A stretch of 64,000 nucleotides of DNA, from assembly GCF_000826065.2 (NCBI RefSeq), contig NZ_LN623542.1, positions 652,715 to 716,714 of the forward strand. The letters run 5' to 3'. A program made the translations under genes and the position numbers. The notes beneath the pieces are model-generated. The model saw only the letters and a list, made by a program, of their open reading frames with translations, was not told where the DNA came from and made no database searches. Shown here one piece after another: positions 43,726-52,082 of the stretch (its first letter is position 1; the number at the start of each line of letters is the position of its first letter). Source of the stretch: Tessaracoccus massiliensis (lineage in GTDB: Bacteria; Actinomycetota; Actinomycetes; Propionibacteriales; Propionibacteriaceae).

Positions 43726-44291
43726 AACGAGCCATCCATCCCCAGTCCATCCCCGGCGAGCCGCGCGCGGTGCGCTGGGTGACCGATGTCGACCTGCCCG
43801 TCGGCGAGGTCACCGCGGCGCCCGGCACGCTCGGGCCGCTGATGGAGTACGGCGTGCTCACCAGGGTGATGGTGGAACGCGGGGGCGTGTGGACCTGGCT
43901 GTCCGAGGACCGCACCTGGACGGAGCACGGCCCGCGGATCCGTGACGCGGTGGCGGCCGCTGTGGACCTTGACGGCTGGGAGATCACCGCGGGTTCGGAG
44001 GAACTTCTGGGGCTCCTGGCGCGCGAGGTGCTGGAGGGGGAGCTGGAGAACTACGTCTCCAGCCACGGCGGGCACATCACCGTGAGTTCGGCCACCGCCA
44101 CGTCGCTGACGCTGGATTTCGGCGGCGCCTGCGAGGACTGCCCCGCGGCCGGTGCCACACTGCACGAACGGATCGAGAAGGTCGTGCGCGGCCGCTACCC
44201 GCTGCTGGAGAAGGTGGAGCGCGCCGGCGGCAGCCACGGCGGCGGCAGGAGCGGTTGGTTGGGGCTGCCGGTCCCGGGTCGCGGAAGGTGA
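43722..44291 (+). CDS. NifU-domain protein in feo operon
   Basis: The 189 residues have a C-terminal NifU-like Fe-S scaffold domain with LENYVSSHGGHITVSSATAT and the CEDCPAAGATLHERIE CxxC site. The N-terminal part (AIHPQSIPGEPRAVRWVTDVDLP) resembles Nfu N-terminal domains. Coupling to feoB (ATGA) suggests that imported iron is passed to Fe-S cluster assembly. The last five codons (PGRGR) lie in a dispersed repeat that also occurs at 51396. Confidence 0.88.
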   Translation: MKRAIHPQSIPGEPRAVRWVTDVDLPVGEVTAAPGTLGPLMEYGVLTRVMVERGGVWTWLSEDRTWTEHGPRIRDAVAAAVDLDGWEITAGSEELLGLLAREVLEGELENYVSSHGGHITVSSATATSLTLDFGGACEDCPAAGATLHERIEKVVRGRYPLLEKVERAGGSHGGGRSGWLGLPVPGRGR

Positions 44292-44362
44292 CCTTGGGAA
44301 ATCGCTGCGATCGTGCCATATAGCGGCGATCGCGTGGTTTTCTCACGGTGAAACCCGGGTGC
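44274..44362. repeat. Dispersed repeat, copy overlapping the NifU gene end
   Basis: The sequence starting CCCGGGTCGCGGAAGGTGAC recurs at about 51396-51483 with few changes. The core is an inverted pair GCGATCG...CGATCGC around TGCCATATAG. It overlaps the last codons of the NifU-like gene and the following gap. It is possibly a transcriptional or nucleoid element. Confidence 0.85.
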
Positions 44363-44379
44363 CCTGGGAGAATGGGGCG

Positions 44380-45741
44380 ATGAAGGTCTTCCAGCACGTC
44401 TCCGAGTTCTCCGCCCCGCGCAGTGCCGTCGCGGCCATGGTCAATGGCCCGGGTGGTTTCCTCCGGTTCAGCCCCGCAGGGCTGATCCGCGTGACCGAGG
44501 GCAACCCGGATGACGTTCGGGCGGGCAGCCAATTCACCGTCAGCGCCATGCCCGCGCCGTTCCTGCCCTTCCTCGCCTCGGAGCAGACCTTCCGCGTGGT
44601 CCGCATGGACGACACCATGCAGGTGATGGAGCAGGTCAAGGGACCGCTGCGGGGATACCGGCATGAGATGCACCTCAGCGATCTCCCCAGCGGTGGCACG
44701 CGGCTGCACTCGCGCCTCACCTACGAACAGCCCAGGGTGTTCGGTGATGTCACGGAGGCGCTGGCGCGGCAGTTCCGCTTCCGGGACCGGCAGATGCGCG
44801 CCGACCTCGCCATCCATCAGGCCCTCGCCGGCCGCACGCGCAAGGTCCTCATCGCTGGAGCGTCGGGCCTGATCGGCACCCAGCTCGCGGCGCTTCTTGC
44901 CAACGCCGGGCAGGAGGTGGTGCGCCTGGTGCGCTCAGCCGACGACGGCTACGCGGTAGGAGCATCCCTTCGGTGGGACCCCGCAAGCGGGAGCCTTCCC
45001 AGCGGTGCCCTCGACGGCGTGGACGCCGTGCTCAACCTCTCCGGCGAATCCATCGGGGGGAGGTTCACGGAGAAGAAGAAGCAGGCCATCCTGCAGTCGC
45101 GCCTTGACGCCACCGGCACCCTCGCAGCCGCCGTCGCGGCCCACCCTGAAACTGCGCTGATCCAGGCCTCCGCCATCGGCATCTACGGCCCCCGCCGCCC
45201 GGGTGAGCTGCTCACCGAGGAGTCTCCGGTGGGCACCGGCTTCCTCTCCGACGTGGTACGCCAGTGGGAGGGCGCCGCCCAGCCCGCCATCGATGCCGGC
45301 GCGAGGGTGGCGTTCCTGCGCACCGGGATCGTGCTGAGTCAGGCTGGCGGCGCGCTCGCCCCGCAGGTGCCGCTGTTCCTCGCCGGGGTGGGGGGCCGGC
45401 TGGCGAACAAGCACGCTTTCACCAGTTGGATCGGGGTCGACGACGTGGCCCGCGTCTACGCGCATGCCGTGGGCACCGAGGGGGTGCAGGGGGCGGTGAA
45501 CATGGTGGGGCCCCGGCCGGTCACGCATCAGGAGTTCGCCGAGGCGCTGGCCAAGGTGCTGGGCCGCAAGGCGTGGCTGCCGGTGCCGCCGATCGGGCCG
45601 AAGGCGCTGGTGGGTTCAGAGGGACACGACCAGCTGATCGACACCGATCAGAAGGTGAGCTCCACCAAGCTCGAGCGCACGGGGTTCCGCTTCGGTGAGC
45701 CGACCGTCGAGGAGGCGCTGGCGCACACGCTCATGCGGTGA
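44380..45741 (+). CDS. SRPBCC-epimerase fusion (TIGR01777 family)
   Basis: This 453-residue protein has an N-terminal SRPBCC ligand-binding domain (residues about 1-145) fused to a TIGR01777-type NAD-dependent epimerase (YfcH-like). Motifs include VLIAGASGLIGTQLAALL, VLNLSGESIGGRFTEKKKQ, SAIGIYG and FTSWIGVDDVARVYAHAV. The family function is undefined. The ATG at 44380 fits the SRPBCC start. The end overlaps the convergent rhomboid gene by 11 bp. Confidence 0.9.
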   Translation: MKVFQHVSEFSAPRSAVAAMVNGPGGFLRFSPAGLIRVTEGNPDDVRAGSQFTVSAMPAPFLPFLASEQTFRVVRMDDTMQVMEQVKGPLRGYRHEMHLSDLPSGGTRLHSRLTYEQPRVFGDVTEALARQFRFRDRQMRADLAIHQALAGRTRKVLIAGASGLIGTQLAALLANAGQEVVRLVRSADDGYAVGASLRWDPASGSLPSGALDGVDAVLNLSGESIGGRFTEKKKQAILQSRLDATGTLAAAVAAHPETALIQASAIGIYGPRRPGELLTEESPVGTGFLSDVVRQWEGAAQPAIDAGARVAFLRTGIVLSQAGGALAPQVPLFLAGVGGRLANKHAFTSWIGVDDVARVYAHAVGTEGVQGAVNMVGPRPVTHQEFAEALAKVLGRKAWLPVPPIGPKALVGSEGHDQLIDTDQKVSSTKLERTGFRFGEPTVEEALAHTLMR

Positions 45742-46564
45742 GCTGCAGCACCCGGAACACGCTCAGGCCGACGAAGATCACCGCGAGCAGGGCCAGCAGG
45801 GGCCACTGGAACCTGCGGTACTGCTTCGGGAGGTAGATCACCGCGGCGGTGGCGAGCACGCCGCCCACCAGGCCGCCCAGGTGGCCCTGCCAGGAGACGT
45901 TGGCCCACAGGAATGACACCACCACGTTGATGCCGATCCACGTGAGGATGCCCCGCACGTCACCCTTGTGCTTGAGGGCGAGCATCAGGACGGCACCGAG
46001 GAGCCCGTAGATGGCACCGGATGCCCCCAGCGTGGCGCTGAGCGGGTTGGAGAACAGCATAACAGCGGCCGCGCCGCCGAGCAGCGCGACGAAGTAGATG
46101 GCCAGGAACCGCCAGCGACCGACGATCTGCTCCACATTGGGGCCCAGCAGGTACAGCACCAGCATGTTGAAGCCGATGTGCCACAGTTCCACGTGTGCGA
46201 AGCCGGAGGTGATCAGCTGCCACCAGGCGCCGTTGAACGCCACGTCGACGGGGGCGAGCGACACGTAGGCCATGGGGACGCCGCTGTAGCCGCCGGTCAG
46301 CAGGAGGAGGAGCCAGACCGCCACGTTGACGGCCACCAGTGCCACCGAGGTGCTCTTCGGGTTCGAGGAGCGCGTGCCACCGTAGGGAAGTGCGTACTGG
46401 CGGGTCTGCTGCATGCCCTGCTGCACACATTCGGGGCACTGGAAGCCGACCGGACCGGGCACCATGCACTGGCGGCAGATGGGGCGTCCGCAGCGCTGAC
46501 AGCGGATGCGGGTGGGCTCATCGGGGTGCCGGTAACAGGCGGGCGCAGCCATTTCCATGCCCAT
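45731..46564 (-). CDS. Rhomboid intramembrane serine protease
   Basis: This 277-residue protein has an N-terminal zinc-binding box (CYRHPDEPTRIRCQRCGRPIC, CPECVQQG). Six or seven membrane segments with the rhomboid motifs follow: WHIGFNMLVLYLLGP, GASGAIYGLLGA with the catalytic Ser, and GHLGGLVGG with the catalytic His. It cleaves membrane proteins inside the bilayer. The fused zinc domain is common in actinobacteria. Confidence 0.93.
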   Translation of the reverse strand: MGMEMAAPACYRHPDEPTRIRCQRCGRPICRQCMVPGPVGFQCPECVQQGMQQTRQYALPYGGTRSSNPKSTSVALVAVNVAVWLLLLLTGGYSGVPMAYVSLAPVDVAFNGAWWQLITSGFAHVELWHIGFNMLVLYLLGPNVEQIVGRWRFLAIYFVALLGGAAAVMLFSNPLSATLGASGAIYGLLGAVLMLALKHKGDVRGILTWIGINVVVSFLWANVSWQGHLGGLVGGVLATAAVIYLPKQYRRFQWPLLALLAVIFVGLSVFRVLQLTA

Positions 46565-46579
46565 GAGCGTACCTGTGGG

Positions 46580-46765
46580 TCAGCGACGCTGGGTGCGGCG
46601 GTTCTCCGCCCAGGCCTCGCGGGCCTCCGGGTCATCCATGATGAGGTAGACGAGGCCGCAATCCTGCGGGCCGGTGACGTTGACCTGGCACAGCGTGCAT
46701 GGCTCCCCGGGGCGCAGCGGGCACTTCGCGTCCGGCCGCCGTCTGACCCGTTGCTTCTCCTCCAC
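46580..46765 (-). CDS. Small Cys-containing protein (DUF6767-like)
   Basis: The 61-residue protein VEEKQRVRRRPDAKCPLRPG continues to GEPCTLCQVNVTGPQDCGLVYLIMDDPE and has four cysteines, which suggest a small zinc-binding fold. The GTG at 46765 was preferred; an open frame to 46831 adds a poorly conserved-looking stretch. It resembles DUF6767 proteins from actinobacteria by memory, and the function is unknown. It lies upstream of, and codirectional with, the rhomboid gene. Confidence 0.65.
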   Translation of the reverse strand: MEEKQRVRRRPDAKCPLRPGEPCTLCQVNVTGPQDCGLVYLIMDDPEAREAWAENRRTQRR

Positions 46766-46829
46766 CCATCCACCATACGCCCGCGGTCTCGCGCGCCCGA
46801 CGACGGGTGTGCGCAGGTAGGTTTGCCCC

Positions 46830-48059
46830 ATGGGTCACTCGCACGGCGAACACGTACCGCTGGAGATCGGACAGCGCGCCCGGACGCTGCTGATCGGCTT
46901 CCTCGCCGTCGTCGGCGTGCTCGCCGTGGCAGGCATGATCTGGCTGTGGCCTACCGGGGCGCAACTCGACGGCGCCCTCAACCGGGTCGACGAAGTGCCC
47001 GGCCTCACATATCAGGACGCCACCATCACCGGCCTCACCGAGGGGTGCGAGGCTACCAACGTCGGGCCTGTCGAGGGCCCGCCGTGCCTGACCGCCGAGG
47101 TGTCGGTGGACACCGGGCCCGATGCGGGCAGCACCACGGAGGTGGAACTCACCGGCCCGCAGGTGCACGCCGGGCTGAAGAGCGGGGATTCCATCGAGCT
47201 CGCCCGCATCCCCGTCGAGGACGGCTTCCAGTACTCGTTCAGCGGGGTGAACCGGCTGCCGGTGATCGGCGTGATGCTGGCGCTGTTCGTCGTCGTGGTG
47301 TTGGCCGTGGCGAGGCTGCGCGGGTTCATGGCGTTGGTGGCGCTGGGGATCGCCGCCTACGTGCTGTTGGGGTTCATGCTGCCGGCGGTCATCGTCGGCA
47401 AACCCGGTATGGCGGTGGCCCTCGCAGGCTCCACCGTGATCATGTTCATCGTGCTCTACGTGGCGCACGGCGTCTCGATCCGCACGTCGGCGGCGTTGGC
47501 CGGCACCCTGCTGGGGCTGGCCGTGACCACGGCTCTGGGGGCGGTGGCTGTTGCGGCGGCGCGGCTGTCCGGGTTCGCGGAGGAGAACGAGTACGACCTG
47601 GCCCAGTTGGCGCCGGCCATCAACTTCCAGGACCTCCTCATGGTGGGCATCATCATCGGCGGGTTGGGCGTGCTCAACGATGTGACGATCACCCAGGCCT
47701 CGTCGGTGTGGGAACTACGGGCTGCGGCGCCGCAGTGGTCCCGCCTGGAGGTGTTCAAGGCGGGCATGCGCATCGGCCGCGACCACATCGCCTCCACCAT
47801 CTACACCATCGTCTTCGCCTACGCGGGCGCCGCGCTCGCGGTGCTCCTGCTGCTGTACTTCACCACCCGCGCGCCGCTGGACCTGTTGGGCGTGGAGATG
47901 TTCGCGGGCGAGGCCGTCCGCACGCTGGGCTCGGCCATCGGCCTGGTGCTGAGCGTGCCCATCACGACGGGGATCGCGGCGCTCACCGTCGGCCCGGCTC
48001 GGTTGCCTGAGCCGGCCCATGCTGCGGCGCACGCTGCGGAGGAACCTGAAGAAAGCTGA
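46830..48059 (+). CDS. YibE/F-family membrane protein
   Basis: This 409-residue protein starts MGHSHGEH, then has a first membrane helix, an extracytoplasmic domain of about 100 residues, and about seven C-terminal helices (VIGVMLALFVVVVLAVARLRGF). IIIGGLGVLNDVTITQASSVWEL and HIASTIYTIVFAYAGAALA are the YibE/F signatures. The function is unknown, probably a transporter. The His-rich start hints at metal binding (inference). Confidence 0.9.
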   Translation: MGHSHGEHVPLEIGQRARTLLIGFLAVVGVLAVAGMIWLWPTGAQLDGALNRVDEVPGLTYQDATITGLTEGCEATNVGPVEGPPCLTAEVSVDTGPDAGSTTEVELTGPQVHAGLKSGDSIELARIPVEDGFQYSFSGVNRLPVIGVMLALFVVVVLAVARLRGFMALVALGIAAYVLLGFMLPAVIVGKPGMAVALAGSTVIMFIVLYVAHGVSIRTSAALAGTLLGLAVTTALGAVAVAAARLSGFAEENEYDLAQLAPAINFQDLLMVGIIIGGLGVLNDVTITQASSVWELRAAAPQWSRLEVFKAGMRIGRDHIASTIYTIVFAYAGAALAVLLLLYFTTRAPLDLLGVEMFAGEAVRTLGSAIGLVLSVPITTGIAALTVGPARLPEPAHAAAHAAEEPEES

Positions 48060-48166
48060 GAAAGATTTGGGAATCTCTCAGGAAAGACGTACAGTTCTCG
48101 GGTCGTCCCTTGTGGGGCGCCAATGAAACTGATCTGAATCCTGAAGAATCTCGAAGGTATATCTGC

Positions 48167-49234
48167 GTGCGTAAGTCATTCATCGGAGCCCTCACTGCTC
48201 TCCTGGTGGGCGTGTTGAGCGTCGTCGCCACTCCCCGGGCCGATGCGGCCACCCTCCCGGACTTCCCCATGCTGCTGCCCGTGGGCTGGGGGCTGACCGT
48301 CCAGGGCGGCGGCACCCACACCTTCTCCTCCGGTGTCCGTAGCTCGGTGGACCTGGGTGCGGCCGGCAACGCGTCGGTCGACGTCGTGGCCGTCGCCGAC
48401 GGCACCGTCTCCGCCGTCAAGGCCAACTGCGAGGTCATCGTCACCCACCAGGGCGGCTGGCAGACCAAGTACTTCCACCTGCGCGCCATCCCGTCGGGCC
48501 TGTCCGTCGGGCAGCAGGTCAAGGCTGGCACCAAGCTGGGCATGACCGGCATGCCCGGCCGCGAAACCTGCGGCCGCGGCACGTTCCGCCACGTGCACTT
48601 CACGCTGCTGAAGAACGGCACCGAGATGCCCATCAGCGGCCTGCGGCTCGGCGGCTACACGATTCACGGCTCCGGCGGCTCGTACTGCGGCTACTGGACC
48701 CGCAACTCCGACGGCGCCGTCGTCGCCGATGCGCGTCGCTCCTGCTACGCGGTCCCCGCCCTGAAGAACACCCTGCTGCCGGCGTCGGCCCTGACCCGCG
48801 CGCACGAGGTTGCGGCCTCGCGCAGCGTCGAGCGCCCCGCCATCGCGGCCAAGGACACCATCGACGCGGTCGGGCTGTACGTGACCGAGGGCCAGCACAC
48901 CGTCGGCGGCCGCGCGTGGCGTACCGAATGCGAGCCGTACTCCGCCACCGAGCGTTGCCGCACCGAGCTGTGGACCTCCTACGTGGCTGACATCGGCGGC
49001 TACAAGCTGCAGACCGAGGGCTGGGTGTTCAACAACCTCACCTACAAGCCGTCCGAGCGCGCCATCTGGGGCGACAACCCCCTGGCCAGGACCGGCGCGT
49101 GGACCGACGACGACGGCCGTAAGTGGCGCAGCGAGTGCGACACCGCAGCCACGGGTCGCGGGGCCTGCCGCACCTATGTCGCCACGGCCGCCGGCGCCGA
49201 GGTCTTCAACAACCTGGTGCGCTTCTCGGACTGA
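48167..49234 (+). CDS. Secreted M23-family peptidase with C-terminal repeats
   Basis: This 355-residue cell-wall endopeptidase-like protein has a signal peptide FIGALTALLVGVLSVVATPRADA. The LytM/M23 domain has a metal-ligand region SSVDLGA, VVAVADGTVSAVKANCEVIV, and an HxH motif in RHVHFTLLKNG. The C-terminal half has two related units (WRTECEPYS...EGWVFNNLTY and WRSECDTAA...AEVFNNLVRF) and may bind the wall. The GTG at 48167 directly precedes the signal peptide. A perfect hairpin follows the gene. Confidence 0.88.
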   Translation: MRKSFIGALTALLVGVLSVVATPRADAATLPDFPMLLPVGWGLTVQGGGTHTFSSGVRSSVDLGAAGNASVDVVAVADGTVSAVKANCEVIVTHQGGWQTKYFHLRAIPSGLSVGQQVKAGTKLGMTGMPGRETCGRGTFRHVHFTLLKNGTEMPISGLRLGGYTIHGSGGSYCGYWTRNSDGAVVADARRSCYAVPALKNTLLPASALTRAHEVAASRSVERPAIAAKDTIDAVGLYVTEGQHTVGGRAWRTECEPYSATERCRTELWTSYVADIGGYKLQTEGWVFNNLTYKPSERAIWGDNPLARTGAWTDDDGRKWRSECDTAATGRGACRTYVATAAGAEVFNNLVRFSD

Positions 49235-49270
49235 CCCCCTCCGGCCCCACATCTAGATTCGGTGTCGCTG

Positions 49271-49298
49271 ACGGCCCCACATCCAGATGTGGGGCCGT
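49271..49298. terminator. Hairpin terminator after the M23 gene
   Basis: Perfect 13-bp arms start ACGGCCCCACATC around a 2-base loop, 37 bp after the stop. Partial copies of CCCCACATC and CCAGATGTG flank it at about 49247 and 49358, so it belongs to a small repeat family. The rest of 49235-49433 is empty. Confidence 0.6.
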
Positions 49299-49433
49299 CG
49301 TCATGCTTGGCGCTAGCGCCTCAGATCTTGATCCAGAGTCGTGGACCACACCGAATCCAGATGTGAGCGCGACGGCGAGCCCCGTCCCGACCCTGTCGGC
49401 GGCGGGCTTCTACATAGGGTGTGACGCATCAAC

Positions 49434-50085
49434 GTGCGTCGCTGCGTCACCATCCTCCTGGCCGCCGTGCTCCTGTCCGGCATGGTTGCGGCGCCCACGC
49501 CCGCGCGCGCGCCCGCGCGCGCCGAGGCCGGGCCGAACGACTTGCTCATGCCGTTGGGCACGCAGGCGCCCGACGACCACCTCAGCGGGTACGTCGGCGC
49601 CGAGAGCCTCCTCCCGGGCGACCCCTTGCGACTGCGGGTCAACTCGCCGGGCAGGACGGTCGCCGTCGACGTGTACCGCATCGGCCACTACGGCGGGCAG
49701 GGCGGCCAACGGGTGGCGCACCTGGCGTCGCAGCCGGGGGTGACCCAGCCGTCGCGCACAGTCGAAGCCGGCAACACGGTGGACTGCTCCGCATGGCGGG
49801 TGACGCACACCCGCGACACGACGGGGTGGCAGCCCGGTGCAGGAGTACGAGGGGGGGTTCATCCAGCTGATGGAGTCGTTGGGCGTGCCGCTGTCCTACA
49901 CCACCAACTTCGCGGCGCACCGAGTGCGACACCGCCGCCACGGGCCGCGGTGGGTGCCGCGCGTATCTGATGACGTCGGTGATCGCGTACTCGACGGATG
50001 CGTCCGGCGCCGGCCGCTATGCCTGGCGGAACCAGTGGATGTTCAACTCGAAGGTGTCGTTCACGCCTGGCCCCTGAGCATCGGC
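49434..50085 (+). pseudogene. Secreted protein related to N,N-dimethylformamidase beta subunit, broken
   Basis: A GTG start with a signal peptide (RRCVTILLAAVLLSGMVAAP) leads to GYVGAESLLPGDPLRLRVNS and VDVYRIGHYGGQGGQRVAHL, the N-terminal domain of a family including the N,N-dimethylformamidase large subunit. After about 49830 the frame breaks. Scraps in other frames (ESLGVPLSYTTNFA; GRYAWRNQWMFNSK) match the later domain. It is then overrun by repeats. It is a decayed gene. Confidence 0.65.
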
Positions 50086-50101
50086 AGGGCGAACGCGCGT
50101 A

Positions 50102-50149
50102 GGCAGGTGCAAGTTGTGCACCAAATCCGCTGCACAAGTTGTCTCTGCC
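50102..50149. repeat. GGCAGGTGCAAGTTG-family repeat, copy 2
   Basis: The left arm is identical to copy 1 (41403-41421). The right arm has diverged by four bases. It lies in the tail of the broken formamidase-like gene. Confidence 0.8.
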
Positions 50150-50173
50150 CGGACGCCGTCGGGCTTCCACCCA

Positions 50174-50221
50174 GGCGGGTGCAAGTTGTGCAGGAAGTCC
50201 ACTGCACAACTTGCCCCTGCC
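50174..50221. repeat. GGCAGGTGCAAGTTG-family repeat, copy 3
   Basis: Arms GGCGGGTGCAAGTTGTGCA and TGCACAACTTGCCCCTGCC pair almost fully across a 10-base loop. It is the tandem neighbour of copy 2, 24 bp away, upstream of the lactonase gene. Confidence 0.85.
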
Positions 50222-50289
50222 CCGGAGCGCGCAGGTCGCGTCCGTAGGGGTGCTAGTGATTGTCCGACGGTTTGCCTAGGCTGATGGGC

Positions 50290-51315
50290 ATGAACAACGA
50301 CTCATATGTCCTTGTCGGAAACTCCAAGGGTGGCACGCTCACCACGCTGAGGGTCAGCGGCGAGGAGCTCACCCACGTCGGTGACTACGCCGTCGGCGAA
50401 GGTTGCAGCACGTTCGCCGTCGACCACGAGCGTGGCCTGGTCTACGTGGCCACGAAGGAGCCGAAGCCGGCCATCGTGACGCTCCGCATCGACGGGGAGC
50501 GCGGGCAGCATGAGGAGATCTCCCGCCGCGAAGTGGCGGACCCGGTGGCCTACCTGGACGTGTCGCCGAGGGGGCACATGCTGCTGGCTGCGTCGTATCA
50601 CGGCGGTTGGGGTGCGTCGCACCCGGTGACCGACGGCGTGGTGGGCGAGGAATCCGCCCGCGTGGAGGGTCGCAACATGCACGCGTCGCTGTTCGACCCG
50701 GCCGGCCACAATGCGTACTTCGTCTCCCTGGGTGAGGACCTCATCGCGCAGTTCGCCACCACGTCCGACGGCGGGCTCTCCGAACTGTCAGAGCCTGTCG
50801 TCCGGCACACCCCCGGCTCCGGTCCGCGTCACCTGGTGTTCTCCGAGGACGGGCAGCACGGGTACCTGCTCACCGAGTTCACCGGCGAGGCGGCGCGGTA
50901 CGAGCGCGGTGGATCGGGTCGCCTCACGCGTGCCGAGGAGGTGCCGGCCTACGACCTGACGCGGGGGCTGCGCAGGTCGTCGTACGGTCTGGATCCGGTG
51001 GAGGGGCACCTGGTTTGGGGCGCGGATCTGGCCCTGGCCGGTGGCGGCCGGTGGTTGGTGTGCAGTGAGCGCACCGAGTCGACGATCGGTGCCGTGGCGG
51101 TGGGTGCCGACGGGCGTCTGAGCGGGCCTGTGGTCATCACGGACACGGAGGCGCAGCCGCGCGGGCTGACGGTGTCGCCCGACGGTGAGCACGTCGTCGT
51201 GGTGGGGGAGAAGAGCGGGTATGCGTCGCTGTACCGCATCTACGACGACGGCAACCTGGTGCTGCAGAGCCGGATCGAGACGGGCGAGGGGCCCAACTGG
51301 GTCCGCTTCCTCTAA
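50290..51315 (+). CDS. Lactonase-family beta-propeller protein (6-phosphogluconolactonase type)
   Basis: This 341-residue protein is of the YbhE-type lactonase family, a seven-bladed propeller. Repeated blade motifs are VLVGNSKGGTLTTLRV, STFAVDHERGLVYVATKEPK, AYLDVSPRGHMLLAASYHGG, PRHLVFSEDGQHGYLLTEFTG and RGLTVSPDGEHVVVVGEKSG. It may hydrolyse 6-phosphogluconolactone in the pentose phosphate route. The ATG at 50290 is preferred over 50260. There is no signal peptide. Confidence 0.85.
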   Translation: MNNDSYVLVGNSKGGTLTTLRVSGEELTHVGDYAVGEGCSTFAVDHERGLVYVATKEPKPAIVTLRIDGERGQHEEISRREVADPVAYLDVSPRGHMLLAASYHGGWGASHPVTDGVVGEESARVEGRNMHASLFDPAGHNAYFVSLGEDLIAQFATTSDGGLSELSEPVVRHTPGSGPRHLVFSEDGQHGYLLTEFTGEAARYERGGSGRLTRAEEVPAYDLTRGLRRSSYGLDPVEGHLVWGADLALAGGGRWLVCSERTESTIGAVAVGADGRLSGPVVITDTEAQPRGLTVSPDGEHVVVVGEKSGYASLYRIYDDGNLVLQSRIETGEGPNWVRFL

Positions 51316-51316
51316 C

Positions 51317-51384
51317 TTATCCACAGGGTTAACCACAGCCGGGGATAAATCACATGAGTGTCGTTCAGCCGTAGATGTGGATAA
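51317..51384. repeat. Pair of perfect DnaA boxes
   Basis: TTATCCACA (51317-51325) and its complement TGTGGATAA (51376-51384) lie 50 bp apart just after the lactonase gene. They are exact DnaA consensus sites in non-coding DNA. Confidence 0.6.
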
Positions 51385-51395
51385 AGCGCCAAGCA

Positions 51396-51483
51396 TCCCG
51401 GGTCGCGGAAGGTGACCTTGGGAAATCGCCGCGATCGTGCCATATAGCTGCGATCGCGTGGTTGTCTCAAGGTGAAACTTGGG
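51396..51483. repeat. Dispersed repeat, second copy (cf. 44274)
   Basis: This is a nearly full copy of the element at 44274-44362 (CCCGGGTCGCGGAAGGTGAC, then the GCGATCG/CGATCGC core). It lies in non-coding DNA between the lactonase gene and the IS1380 remnant. Bases 51484-51669 hold the IS1380 end and no gene. Confidence 0.85.
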
Positions 51484-51669
51484 GGCGCCACATTTTCGGC
51501 GGACGGTTCGGGCTAGCTAGCGAAGCTGCTGATGATCGCGGTCCCTGAGCCTTGATCCACCGGTGGTGGTGGGGTTCTGTGGTGCGGCGTTGCAGGCGAA
51601 ATGCCTTTTGACTTGGGAGAATGGGTTTTCCACAACGCACTTCTACCAAGAACAAAAGGCATTTCTTAG

Positions 51670-51918
51670 ATGAAAGCATCTCACATTCTTCGCCGGGGCC
51701 ACGATGACGCGTCGCTGGTCGGGGTAGCGGGGCTGGTTCCGGTGATGAGGTTGGCGCAGCAGGCCGGGCTCCCTGACCTGTTGGTCGAGCATCTCACGGC
51801 GAGGACGTCGACCGATGCGTTGAAGGCTGCCGGGGTGATCGCCGGGATGTTGGCAGGCGCGGACAGTATCGATGACCTCAACATGCTGCGGCATGGGGCC
51901 ATGACACAACTGTTTGAT
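51670..51918 (+). pseudogene. IS1380-family transposase, N-terminal remnant
   Basis: The start MKASHILRRGHDDASLVGVAGLVPV and DALKAAGVIAGMLAGADSIDDLNMLRHGAM are characteristic of the first 80 residues of IS1380-family transposases. Homology stops exactly at the ISL3 terminal repeat (51919), so this gene was cut by that insertion. The downstream part of IS1380 is not found beyond the ISL3 right end, so it has also been deleted. The IS1380 end lies upstream at about 51540-51660. Confidence 0.8.
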
Positions 51919-52082
51919 GGCTCTTCACAATGCAGGGTGTAGTAGTTGGGGTCTGAAGCCGCCGGTCTCGAGGAGGCTGCGGGCGATGGTATGTCGACCT
52001 CGGGGTTATGCTGACCGACGTCCTGGGAGCGCTGTCCTTGTGGGAGTCGGCGCCTGAGCCGGTCAACATAACCGTGCGGGGT

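Noticed and set aside
45968-48010. A 680-codon plus-strand open frame
   Set aside because: It runs antisense to the rhomboid gene and across YibE/F in another frame; the composition is typical of a GC-rich shadow.
49235-50290. CRISPR array
   Set aside because: Repeats are palindromic, only two or three copies, and without regular unique spacers.
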